DNA from: Candidatus Cloacimonadota bacterium
Lineage (GTDB): Bacteria > Cloacimonadota > Cloacimonadia > Cloacimonadales > Cloacimonadaceae
Direction: 5' to 3'
NCBI GenBank assembly: GCA_027318475.1
Contig: DAHVPC010000004.1
Location: 1-39,461 of the forward strand
DNA: 39,461 bases
Positions 23,688 through 32,900 of this stretch are shown one piece after another; the stretch's first letter is position 1, and every line of letters starts with the position of its first letter. Both the position numbers and the translations under genes were made by a program. The notes under the pieces were generated by a model. That model ran no database searches. It worked only from the letters and a program-made list of their open reading frames with translations, and was not told the origin of the DNA.

Positions 23688-24809
23688 ATGAAATCACTAA
23701 GATTTCTTCTGCTATTGCTCATAGCACTGCCCCTGATTTATGCCTGTGATCCCATCACAGAGGTGGACACTGTCGAAACACCAGTGATCAGTCCCAACGG
23801 CGGTCTTTACACTTCCTCCCAGAATGTGACCATCACCTGCGCAACCGTCGATGCCACCATCAAATACACCACTGACGGCACTGAGCCCGACTCCTCAGCC
23901 ACGGCCATGACCTACACCGATCCCATCGTCGTGAACACCAACAAAACCATTAAAGCCATCGCCATCAAGGACGACTGGAACGATAGCGATATCGCCACCG
24001 CCGTCTTCACGGTCTACGACAAGATGGTCAGCATACCCGCCGGAACCTTCACCATGGGCCGCACCACTGGAACCGGCGACCCGGACGAACTTCCCGCGCA
24101 TTCAGTGAATATCTCCAAGGCCTTCTACATCGGAAAGTATGAAGTCACGCAAGCCGAATGGGCAGCCGTAATGGGTTCCACGCCTTCGAACTTCGCCGGC
24201 GACAACCGTCCCGTCGAACAGATCAACTTCTATTCCACCCTCGTTTACTGCAACAAGCGCAGTATCGCCGAGGGCCTGACTCCCGTTTATACGATCTCCG
24301 GCTCCACCAATCCCACCGTTTGGGGCGCGATTCCCACCACCAACACCGCGTCCTGGAATGCCGCGATCTGCAACTGGAACGCCAATGGCTACCGCCTGCC
24401 TTCCGAAGCCGAATGGGAATACGCAGCCCGCGGCGCTTCCAACACCCCGGATTACCTCTATTCCGGCAGCGACACCATCGGCGACGTGGCCTGGTATGAG
24501 ACCAATTCCAACGCCATGACCCACGACGTCGGCCTGAAGAACCCCACCGTGAAAGGAACCTACGACATGACCGGTAACGTCCAGGAATGGGTTTGGGACT
24601 GGTTCTCGCTGGATTATTACGCCTCCAGCCCCTCGATCGATCCATACGGCCCTGCCACCGGAACCGTGCACGTGATGCGTGGCGGCTCCTGGGATCAGAA
24701 TGCCGGCCAATGCCGGATCGCTTTCCGCAACTGGGGCTCTCCGGAAAAAGGCGAAGACAGGGTCAGCAATTCCCGGCTCGGTTTCCGCGTCGTGCGTACC
24801 GCTGAATAG
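23688..24809 (+). CDS. Lipoprotein with chitobiase-C-terminal-like and SUMF1/FGE-like domains
   Basis: 373 residues from the ATG at 23688, preceded by GGAGG; an ATG twelve bases earlier lies on that site. Lipobox IYAC gives Cys20. Residues 28-110 form a chitobiase/hexosaminidase C-terminal-like module (YTTDGTEPDS), similar to one in the 1381-residue protein. Residues 113-373 form a formylglycine-generating-enzyme-like (SUMF1) domain with IPAGTFTMG, KYEVTQAEWAAVMG, YRLPSEAEWEYAARG, GNVQEWVWDW, MRGGSW and SRLGFRVVR. The two catalytic cysteines of true FGE are not both present, since only GQCRIAFRN is found, so it is more likely a binding protein of this fold. It has its own promoter and terminator. 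Confidence 0.9.
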   Translation: MKSLRFLLLLLIALPLIYACDPITEVDTVETPVISPNGGLYTSSQNVTITCATVDATIKYTTDGTEPDSSATAMTYTDPIVVNTNKTIKAIAIKDDWNDSDIATAVFTVYDKMVSIPAGTFTMGRTTGTGDPDELPAHSVNISKAFYIGKYEVTQAEWAAVMGSTPSNFAGDNRPVEQINFYSTLVYCNKRSIAEGLTPVYTISGSTNPTVWGAIPTTNTASWNAAICNWNANGYRLPSEAEWEYAARGASNTPDYLYSGSDTIGDVAWYETNSNAMTHDVGLKNPTVKGTYDMTGNVQEWVWDWFSLDYYASSPSIDPYGPATGTVHVMRGGSWDQNAGQCRIAFRNWGSPEKGEDRVSNSRLGFRVVRTAE

Positions 24810-24835
24810 TTGTAAAACCTAAGCCATATTAACAG

Positions 24836-24870
24836 AAGTGCCATCCTTTCGGGTGGCACTTTTCATTTTT
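24836..24870 (+). terminator. Rho-independent terminator
   Basis: AAGTGCCATCC pairs with GGGTGGCACTT (one T-G wobble) around a TTTC loop at 24836-24861. It is followed by a T-rich tract, TTCATTTTT. It lies 26 bases after the stop of the FGE-like gene. Confidence 0.85.
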
Positions 24871-24998
24871 CCTGTGGTGGCCTCTGATGGCAAGCCTCTC
24901 TCATACCATAATATGTTTCCTTTTCAGTCTGTATTCATTTTTTTTCTGATACGGCGGGAGGATGTCAACTAGCTTTGGAAGGTTGAAGTCTTCCGTTA

Positions 24999-25073
24999 TC
25001 ACTACGCCGTCATTGCGCGCTCATTACGGGTAAAGGGCGTAATGAGCGCGCAATGACGGCGCAATGATACTGG
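24999..25073. repeat. Intergenic palindrome with 11-bp phased motifs, copy 2
   Basis: Perfect 23-bp arms (25006-25028 and 25038-25060) enclose a nine-base loop. TCACT/TCATT starts at 24999, 25010 and 25021, and AATGA at 25041, 25052 and 25063, all at 11-bp steps. The left and right series are offset by 20 bp, exactly as in the copy at 7325-7399. It lies in the convergent spacer 24810-25179, which otherwise holds only the terminator at 24836. Confidence 0.85.
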
Positions 25074-25179
25074 GAGAGAAGCAGGATTTTGCGCCATTCC
25101 TGCTGGCTATGATCCCCCTGCAATATTGAAGTGCTAGCGAGCCGGTATCATCCAGACTGCAGGTAAGTGAATCTCAAAC

Positions 25180-25929
25180 CTAAAGATGGGGAATAGGGCC
25201 AGGTCCCAGTTTCTGCTTCAGATATTGCAGAATGCCGGTATCCCTGGCCAGCGCAGTCCATTTCAGCAGTTGCGGGGAACTGGCGGTCGCTTGCAGGCGT
25301 TCCAGTTCATTGGCCAGGCGGTTCTTACTGAGGGAGGTGATGAGCGGGGCGCAGATCCGGCAGGCATCCAGGGTCGCGGGTTCGATCGCGCAATCCAGCA
25401 CAACCGCGAACCGCAAGGCCCGGAGGATGCGCAAGGGATCTTCTCGGAAAGCCGTATCTGGATCGCGCAGGGAACGCAGCAGCCGGGCTTGCAGGTCGTC
25501 CAAGCCCCTTCCGCATGGATCCAGGACCGCGCCGCCCGCAATGTCCTGATAGAGCGCGTTGATGGTGAAATCCCGGCGCAGGCAGTCTGCACCCAAATCG
25601 GCAAACCGGACGCGGGGATGGCGGCTGCCCGGAAAATAGCGCTCGCTCCGGGTCATCACAAAATCCAGTTGGACGCTGCCATAATGCAGGGTCGCGGTGC
25701 CAAAACTCCGGTGCATTTCTGACGGGCCTGTCCGCAATTGCTGCTGCAGGAATCTGGCCAGGCGGATTCCGCCTTGAGGCAGTTCGACGGCGATATCGGC
25801 GTCCAACAAAGGCGTCTCGCGGTTCAGGAGCTCGTCGCGGACACAGCCTCCGGCGAAATAGGCCTTGCCGGAAAACTGGGTGCCGCGGAGCAAGTCAGCC
25901 AGAATATGGCGCAATTCGGACAAGTTCAT
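25180..25929 (-). CDS. CCA-adding/poly(A) polymerase-like nucleotidyltransferase, short form
   Basis: A 249-residue class II nucleotidyltransferase head and neck. GGCVRDELL (27-35), the metal-binding LLDADIAVE (D43, D45), LRRDFTINALYQD and FREDPLRILRALRFA are the signatures of CCA-adding enzymes and poly(A) polymerases. Full bacterial CCA enzymes usually exceed 370 residues, so the body and tail domains are missing here. It may perform only part of CCA synthesis, be a specialised short form, or act with another protein. Its start overlaps the stop of the HemW-like gene by four bases (ATGA), so the genes are co-translated. Confidence 0.85.
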   Translation of the reverse strand: MNLSELRHILADLLRGTQFSGKAYFAGGCVRDELLNRETPLLDADIAVELPQGGIRLARFLQQQLRTGPSEMHRSFGTATLHYGSVQLDFVMTRSERYFPGSRHPRVRFADLGADCLRRDFTINALYQDIAGGAVLDPCGRGLDDLQARLLRSLRDPDTAFREDPLRILRALRFAVVLDCAIEPATLDACRICAPLITSLSKNRLANELERLQATASSPQLLKWTALARDTGILQYLKQKLGPGPIPHL

Positions 25930-27068
25930 AGCAATTCTCCGATCACGGAATTGGAGACGAACAGCGCAGCGGAACTCAAACGCAGGCGGGTTCCAGCCAG
26001 TTCCAGCAGGCCGAGCTGGCTCAAACGGGTGATTTCCTTGTTTTTTTCATCGGCCAGATCGCAGCCGAAACGCTCACGGTATTCAGCCAGGTCGATGCCA
26101 TCCGTCAAACGCAGCCCCATCATTAGGTAGTCTTTGCGCAGATGTTCGGCGTCGCAAATTTGGGCGTGGGGCATGAAGGTTCCCTGCATGATCTGCCGCG
26201 CGTAGGCTTCCATACTTGCAGGATTGGTGTAGCGCCGGGGCGGTAAGAAACCGGCCGCTGCGGCTCCCAAACCCAAATAAGGTTGGCCTGTCCAATAGGC
26301 AAGGTTGTGGCACGAAGCGCGGCCTGGCCTGCAAAAATTTGAGATCTCGTAATGCTCGTAGCCGGCATCCAGCATGGTTTGGCGCAAAACGGCGTACTGG
26401 GCGGCCAGATTGTCCTCGCCGGGCAACTCCGGAGCCTCGCCATGCCTGAGTTTCCGACCCAGCGCTGATTCCTCGTCCAGCGTGAGCAGATAGGCGGAAA
26501 GATGCTCCGGATTCAGGGCGAGGAAGCGTTCCAGATTGCGGCGCAGGCTGTCCTGGTCGGAGCCGGGCAGGCCGTAGATCAGGTCCAGGGATAGGTTGAC
26601 GTAGCCGAACTCGCGGCAAAGCTTGATCTTGTCAGGAATCTGGGCGCTGTGATGGCGCCGTTCGAGGTAGCGCAAATCGGCGTCGTCCAGGCTCTGGACG
26701 CCGATGGAAAGGCGGTTTACGGGTGTTTGGCCGAGTTGGGTGAGATAGTTCTCCGTGATTTGAAGAGGGTTTATTTCCAGGGTGATCTCGGCTTCGGGGG
26801 CTTTCTGGAAGCGTCCGCAGAGGGCGTTGACCTCATCCGGGTTCAGCAGCGAAGGAGTTCCGCCGCCGAAATAGATTGACGCTGCCCACACCAGTTCTGG
26901 CTTAGCGTTACAGAAGAGGTCGATTTCCCGGTGCAGCAGCTTCAGATACCCGGTTTTGGCGCGGATACTGAAGGGCGCGCTGAAAAAGCTGCAGTAGCCG
27001 CAGCGCGATAGGCAAAAGGGAATGTGCAGATAAACGGCTAGCGGGCCAGGCGGAAAATCCTGTTCCAT
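25926..27068 (-). CDS. hemW: HemW-like radical SAM protein (coproporphyrinogen oxidase-like)
   Basis: 380 residues with the radical SAM cluster motif CLSRCGYC (C19, C23, C26), preceded by VYLHIPF. IYFGGGTPSLL, EINPLQI, NRLSIGVQSLDD and LDLIYGLPGSD are strong HemW/HemN-family marks. HemW proteins are thought to be haem chaperones rather than oxidases; the missing HemN-specific N-terminal extension favours HemW. It overlaps the signal peptidase gene by 31 bases and the CCA-like gene by four, so all three are in one unit. The relevance of haem in this fermenter is unclear. Confidence 0.9.
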   Translation of the reverse strand: MEQDFPPGPLAVYLHIPFCLSRCGYCSFFSAPFSIRAKTGYLKLLHREIDLFCNAKPELVWAASIYFGGGTPSLLNPDEVNALCGRFQKAPEAEITLEINPLQITENYLTQLGQTPVNRLSIGVQSLDDADLRYLERRHHSAQIPDKIKLCREFGYVNLSLDLIYGLPGSDQDSLRRNLERFLALNPEHLSAYLLTLDEESALGRKLRHGEAPELPGEDNLAAQYAVLRQTMLDAGYEHYEISNFCRPGRASCHNLAYWTGQPYLGLGAAAAGFLPPRRYTNPASMEAYARQIMQGTFMPHAQICDAEHLRKDYLMMGLRLTDGIDLAEYRERFGCDLADEKNKEITRLSQLGLLELAGTRLRLSSAALFVSNSVIGELL

Positions 27069-28009
27069 CTGACATGCGGCGTATCGAAAAGCTTGTTGTA
27101 TTCGATGCCTTTGGAAAAGAAGATCACGAAGGGCGTGCCGGTGATATCCGAACGGTCCAGGAAGCCCCAGTATCGGCTGTCTTCGCTCACGTCGCGGTTG
27201 TCGCCCATCACGAAGTACTTGCCTTGGGGAACCCGGATCGGACCAAACCAGTCGCGGTTGAAGACTTTCTTGCCGGGCTGGCCTTGCGCGTTCAGAATTG
27301 AGGCATTGGTATCCGCCACCGCCACTCTGTACGGTTCGTACCAGGAGTAGCCTGAAATATAGCCGTCATCCTGGCCTTCGGCGAAACGGTGCGGGATGAT
27401 CTGCACCGGTGACTGCGGCGGTGAAGGTTGGGGGATGTCGTAGCATTCATAGCCGCGTTCGAACTTTTTGCCGTTGATGTACACGATCTTGTCGCGCACC
27501 TCCACAATATCGCCGGGCATGCCGATCACCCGCTTTACCACGTTCTTCCGGGCATAATAGGTGATGTTCATGAAGGTGAGGGGGAATTTGGCGAAGGAAC
27601 TCTTCTTGTTCAGGTAGAGGGGGTGGAAGAGCTTGATGAAATTGCCGCGCGAATCCGGATGCTCGGGCGTGCCTTCCTCGATCTTGGGATAACGGAAGGT
27701 GACGATGTCCTCGCGTTTGGGATCGTTGAAATAGAACTTGAGTTTGTTCGCCACGAGGTAATCGCCGGTGAGCAGGGTCTTTTCCATCGAGGGGGAAGGG
27801 ATCATGAAGTTCTGGAAAGTGTAGTTGCGGATGATCATCGCCACCACGAAAGCGAAGAGAATCGCCTCGATCCAATCCTGCAGCCAGGGTTTGCGCCGGC
27901 GGAACTTTTTACCTGCCGGAATGGGGGTTATGGTGTAGGCGGGCTCTTTGTACTCGGCCTTTTTGAGCTTGTCGCGGACCTTGTCTTTTACTGGGTTGGG
28001 AGCTTTCAT
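27038..28009 (-). CDS. lepB: Signal peptidase I
   Basis: A 323-residue type I signal peptidase that removes Sec signal peptides on the outer face of the inner membrane. A basic N-terminal tail precedes one membrane segment (about 46-62). The catalytic Ser is in MIPSPSMEKTL (Ser74) and the general-base Lys in VVKRVIGMPGD (Lys159). The conserved MGDNRDVSEDSRYWG box is present. A long insertion separates Ser and Lys regions. The ATG at 28009 has AAGGAAG upstream. Many exported proteins of this window would be its substrates. Confidence 0.95.
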   Translation of the reverse strand: MKAPNPVKDKVRDKLKKAEYKEPAYTITPIPAGKKFRRRKPWLQDWIEAILFAFVVAMIIRNYTFQNFMIPSPSMEKTLLTGDYLVANKLKFYFNDPKREDIVTFRYPKIEEGTPEHPDSRGNFIKLFHPLYLNKKSSFAKFPLTFMNITYYARKNVVKRVIGMPGDIVEVRDKIVYINGKKFERGYECYDIPQPSPPQSPVQIIPHRFAEGQDDGYISGYSWYEPYRVAVADTNASILNAQGQPGKKVFNRDWFGPIRVPQGKYFVMGDNRDVSEDSRYWGFLDRSDITGTPFVIFFSKGIEYNKLFDTPHVRWNRIFRLAR

Positions 28010-28116
28010 CCTCTGAACTTCCTTAAAACTGATATTCTGTCCTCGAAATGGGCGGGCGCGGTTTTGTCAAGCAGGAAGTTTTTCCTATCCAGATGGAATC
28101 GTCTATGTCGGCAGGA

Positions 28117-29259
28117 TCAAAAAGCCAGCATCAACAGCGCTTCGATCTCCCCGGCGGCGAATTTGACGATTCTGCCCACGCCGCGCGATTGCATGATGAT
28201 GTCGCGCAGCTCGCCCAGATCGCTCTCCCGGATGCCCAGGTCACGCAGACTGGTTGCGGAGCCCCAGCTGGCGATCTTGTCCCGGAATCTGCGCAGAGCC
28301 AGAGCCACGCTATCGGCGGACCAAACGTTGCGGGCCCAATGCAGGAAGCGCTCCGGCTGCCTTTCGCTCACGTATTCTATCCAGGCGGGAAAGATCACGC
28401 CCAAGCCTTCGCCATGCGCGATCCTGGGATTCAACGCGGAGAAGGAATGCTCGATCGTGTGGCAGGCCCAGTCGCCGCCTTGAAGTCCGGCGCCGCTGAT
28501 CCCGTTCAAGGCGAGAGTGGCACTCCAGGCCAGGTTGGCACGGGCCGCGAGGTCGCAGGAGTTTTCTTTCAGGCGGTCGGTCATTTCCGCGATGGTGCGC
28601 AGCAGCGCGGCATCCACGGCGAGGGTTGCCGCCGCGGTTTCGTCCATGAAGATGTATTCCAGGATGTGCGCCATGGCGTCCAAAGCGCCGTTGACAGTTT
28701 GCTTGAAGGGCAGGCTGCATTGCACGGAGGGATCGATGATGGAAACTTTGGGATAGAGAAGCGGCGAGCCGATGCCCCATTTCTTGCGCTCTTCCGTGTT
28801 GGTGATCACGGCGGTGCCGTTCATTTCGCTGCCGGTTGCCGAAAGGGTGAGCACGGTGAAAACGGGCAAAGCTTTGTTGATGCGTTCTTTACCCGTGAAA
28901 GCGTTCCAGACGTCATCGAGGAAGAACCCCGCGGCGGTTGCCTTGGCGCTGTCGATCACGCTGCCGCCGCCTACAGCCAGGATGGAGTCCACATTTTCCT
29001 GCCGGGCCACTTCGATCAGTTCGCGCGATTTTTCCAGGGTGGGATTGGCCTGCACGCCCCAAGCCTCGATCCAATCGATCTGGCTGGCTTTCAGGCTTTC
29101 ACACACCTGAGTGTGGACGCTGTTTTGGCGGATCGAGCCGCCTCCTGCCACAAACAAACATTTGCGAACGCCTGCGCCGCTCATTTCCTGCCCTAAAACT
29201 TTTATCATGCCCGAACCCAAGTGGATGCGGGTGGGGTTGTAAAAACTAAAGGAATCCAT
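28117..29259 (-). CDS. Iron-type alcohol dehydrogenase (YqhD/BdhA-like)
   Basis: A 380-residue NAD(P)-dependent group III alcohol dehydrogenase. The coenzyme loop is GGGSVIDSAK (97-106). The metal ligands are expected at Asp194, His198, His267 and His282, nearly the same positions as in E. coli YqhD (194, 198, 267, 281). It should reduce aldehydes or oxidise alcohols in the cytoplasm, and may dispose of reducing power in fermentation. Substrate specificity cannot be read from the sequence. It stands alone, with short gaps to both neighbours and a weak CCCGG hairpin upstream at 29285-29300. Confidence 0.93.
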   Translation of the reverse strand: MDSFSFYNPTRIHLGSGMIKVLGQEMSGAGVRKCLFVAGGGSIRQNSVHTQVCESLKASQIDWIEAWGVQANPTLEKSRELIEVARQENVDSILAVGGGSVIDSAKATAAGFFLDDVWNAFTGKERINKALPVFTVLTLSATGSEMNGTAVITNTEERKKWGIGSPLLYPKVSIIDPSVQCSLPFKQTVNGALDAMAHILEYIFMDETAAATLAVDAALLRTIAEMTDRLKENSCDLAARANLAWSATLALNGISGAGLQGGDWACHTIEHSFSALNPRIAHGEGLGVIFPAWIEYVSERQPERFLHWARNVWSADSVALALRRFRDKIASWGSATSLRDLGIRESDLGELRDIIMQSRGVGRIVKFAAGEIEALLMLAF

Positions 29260-29395
29260 TCCTTCTCCTTAAACATCCTGATAAGCCCGGTCTGTGCCGG
29301 GATTACAGAGATATACTAAGGTAAAGCCCCATTGCAGGCAAACGGAATTAGAGTCAGCAGCACCGGTGTCCTGATCAGAACGCCGCGGGGAGTGT

Positions 29396-29806
29396 TTAGA
29401 TGTCCAGCACTGACTCGAGCATGTCTCCCGGTTTCATGTAACGCAACTGGGCTATCTGGAGTTCATAGAGCCGGTAGCCGGGATCGGCTGCGTCCTGCCA
29501 GTAGTCATAGATGAAGGTGGCGAAATCCGCGACCTCTTTCTTGCGCGGCACGTCATCCACTTGCGCAAGCGTTCCTGAGCCGCGCAGATAGCCGGTGTTA
29601 GCCCCGTCCCGGTAGAGCAGGCAAAACTCCGCCCGGGGATTGGCCGCGATCTGCGCGCTCTTGTGGTCGGTCGCTCCGGTGGCGAAATAAAGCCTGCGTC
29701 CTTTGCAGATCAAGGTCATGGGCCGCAGCCTCGGCTGTCCGTTTTCGCAGGTTGCCATATGCACCATTTGGGTAGCTTGCAAGGTGTCCAGGATTTCCAG
29801 TGTCAT
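29396..29806 (-). CDS. Pyridoxamine 5'-phosphate oxidase-like flavin-binding protein
   Basis: 136 residues from the ATG at 29806, nine bases after AAGGAG; an open frame continuing upstream to 29926 lacks such a site. The split-barrel fold of PNPOx-like proteins is suggested by MVHMATCENGQPRLRPM, RLYFATGATDHKSAQIA and AEFCLLYRDG. Members usually bind FMN, F420 or haem. The residues for pyridoxal synthesis are not evident, so the substrate is unknown. It is divergent from the large exported protein at 29972. Confidence 0.85.
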   Translation of the reverse strand: MTLEILDTLQATQMVHMATCENGQPRLRPMTLICKGRRLYFATGATDHKSAQIAANPRAEFCLLYRDGANTGYLRGSGTLAQVDDVPRKKEVADFATFIYDYWQDAADPGYRLYELQIAQLRYMKPGDMLESVLDI

Positions 29807-29893
29807 GAGGGTCGCTCCTTGCTGGATCGATTTTGGTCGCATGGGAAGCTGGAGCCCGCTTTTGTCAAGCCCGGTGTGCTCCAAACTTAGTTC

Positions 29894-29930
29894 TTGACAA
29901 GCCGGGACGCTCCGCGAGTTTTGCAATAAT
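29894..29930 (+). promoter_or_regulatory. Weak candidate promoter of the 1286-residue exported protein
   Basis: TTGACA lies at 29894-29899, and an extended -10-like TG-C-AATAAT at 29922-29930. The 25-bp spacing is too long for a standard pair, so only one of the two may count. An AAGGAG follows at 29959-29964, eight bases before the ATG at 29972. Confidence 0.25.
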
Positions 29931-29971
29931 CAAGATTTTTCGCCTGAATTCACCCTCGCAAGGAGCTGTCG

Positions 29972-32900
29972 ATGCGCCTGACCCTGTGCCTGGCAAGCCT
30001 GTTATTCCTGATATGCGGCCTGAACGCCGTAGTCACGGAAGTGGGCTCTTTGCGCGGATTCGTCTATGGCGCGGAACCTGCCTGCGCCTACGATAACTGG
30101 GTGTCGCACATCTCGGAGGGACAGGTCTCGTGGCTCAATGTATATGCACCTTGGGAAGAACAGGATGACGATTTCGGGGATTTCCGCATCCCCACCACAG
30201 AGGAATTGCGTAATTGGGACAGTGTCGTCGCGGATTTCCTGGCTCTGGATTTGGAAGGCGCGCAGACCAAACTGAACCAATTCGGCTATCCCTTTGAAGT
30301 GGTGCAATTCCAGGACCTCGACAGCGGCCGCAACCTCTATCTGATCCGCGAGATCATCAACGACGACGTGGATACCAACGAAACAGCTGACCCCGCAGAC
30401 GACGAAACCGGCAGCTTCGACTACGGCTGGGGACTTTATATCTACGATCCCTATGCCTCGCGTCCCATCCTGCTGACCGCTGTGCATCCCGCCGACGACT
30501 ATCCCGCGCCGGTTTTCGCGCTGGAGTCTTTCCTCGATCTGGACGCCCGGTTTTTGCTCATAGCCGGTGCAGGCCGCGAAGTTGCCTACATCCCGCCCTA
30601 CAACAGCAACAACCAGTCGCTCAGCGATCCCTCCCGGTTTGCCGACCATCCTTTCAACGTCGCCTACCAACGCTGTGCCGACCAGATCCGCGCCCTCACA
30701 GGCAAACTGGAATTCTCGCTCCAGATCCATACCTACGACTGGAACAAGTATCCCGGCCAGCCCAACGTCATGCTGTCCGCGGGGAATGGCAGGAATTATC
30801 CGGCTCTACCCATCCGCGACGATTCGCGTGCCGGACACGACCTCATCAACCACACTCCGTTCCTGATCCATCCTGCCAATTCCCTGGGCACGCATTCCGA
30901 AGTAGATATCCTGGATTACTACTGCGTCCGTTACGACAACACCGTTCCGGTCATCTACCATCAGGAGGGGCACACCGTCACCGTGCCCTACAATTCGGAG
31001 CTGCCCGGAGCCGAGTTCAACCAGCAGATGCTCTATACCGCGCCGCAGAACCTCTACGACGTGTATTCTCCCTTTCTGCACGTGGAAATGGACGAACTGC
31101 CCAAGTGTTATGAGCGCACCGAAGCCAACTGGCGCTGGTTTTATGGCTACCAAAGCGAAAGCCAGACTTGGAACCTGAGCCAGCGCTACACCCGCTTCAT
31201 CCAGTTCTACCGGCCCTTCCTGAACGCCCTGCACACGGTCGTGGACAGCATGCTGGTACTGGACGATGGCACCGGGCCTTCCAATCCGGAAAACTTGCGC
31301 CTGACCGCTCTGGGTAACTCCAACTGCGTCTTTGCCTGGGACAGAAGCTACTGCTACGATTTCGACAGCTATGTCATCACCCTGCGCTACGAGCAGGACG
31401 GCGCCGAGATCCACCAGACCTTCGACCGCAACACCAATCCCGAATTGGCCTGGCAAAACACCTCTTCCTACACCCTCGATCTTGGCACGGAAAACAGGCT
31501 CTACTACCTGCGCATCCAGGCCCGCGACAAACATGGAAACAGCAGCCCCTTGAGCAACGAGGTCAAGGTCTGGAAACTGCCCGATCCCATCACGGAATTC
31601 ACCGCCACGGAAGGGGATGGCATGGTGGACCTCAGTTTCAGCAGGGATCCCGCCATGCCCCTTGGTTTCAACATCTATAGGGCAGCAGGCAACGGAGATT
31701 TTACATTGCTGGCTTCCTGGCGCGATACTCCAGAGCTAGTTGCGACAGCCAGTTTTGACTACACGTTACTCGATCAAACCGCGGAAAACGGCACGGTTTA
31801 CCGCTATCAGGTCAGCGCTGAATACACCGGCAATTACGAGGTTTTCCATTGGCGGATCCTCATCGCAAGCCCCTTTGCGCGCTATTCCCTCACGCTGCAA
31901 AACGTTCAGAACGATCTGTCCCAAGCCCTGCTGATCGGCGTGAATCCGCTCGCTACCGATGGTTGGGATAGCTACGACGTCGAGCGGGAAAGTACTTCCG
32001 GTCCCCTCGTGATCGTCACTCCGGCTTTGGGTGATTCCGATCCGCTCAGCCAGGATGTGCGCGCGCCCTTCGATCCGGAAGTATCCTGCAAAGTCTGGCC
32101 CATCCAGTATCGCAGCCAATACACCCAGGTTCCCCTGGTCCTCACTGCCGACCCCAATCTGCTGATCGAACGCGGCGAACTTCTGCTCTACGATGTGGAG
32201 CGCGACCATTGGCACGACCTGCGCGCCACGCCCTACAGCTGGCAGAGCAACAGCAGCTCCTGGCAGAATCTGCGTTTTTATTGGGGATTCCAGCCTCCTG
32301 GCGTGCAGTTTCCTTCCGCTCCGGATGTGCTGCAGTGGCTGGGAAGCTCTCTGGACCTACATTGGGAGGTCGTCAACCAACCCCGCGTCCAAGCCGTGGA
32401 CATCTATCTGGTCAGCGCCACGGATACGCTTTTGATCGAAACAGGTTTGCCGCCTCAGCTGGGACAGTGGACTTATACGCCGCAGAACGCCATCAGCGCA
32501 GCGCAATTGGCTGTGCTTTTGCACACGATCGACGGCTCGCAGAGCTGGCATTACTCGCAGCAGCGCTTCAGCATCATTCCCTCCAATATCGTCTATGAAC
32601 GGGATCCGGGCTATTCCCTGCTCAGTTTTCCAGTCCCCGGTTTCCAGCACAGCGTGGCGGAATTGCTGGGCAGTTCCGCTTCCGCCTGGACACTGGGTCC
32701 GGACTCGCTTTGGCTGCCCGCGCAAACTCTCCACTCGGGAACCGGTTATCTGATCTGGCATCCCCAAGCTTTCCAGCTCAATATTCCCGCGTCAATACCT
32801 GTCGCCGCGGTGACCCAGAACCTCCATCCGGGCTGGAACCTGGTCCCCAACCCGCTGTGCCATGCTTTCGAACTGCGCGATCTCTATTTCATGCAAGGCG

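Noticed and set aside
29285-29300. CCCGG/CCGGG hairpin between the PNPOx-like and alcohol dehydrogenase genes as a terminator
   Set aside because: The stem is only five base pairs and no T-run follows on the minus strand.
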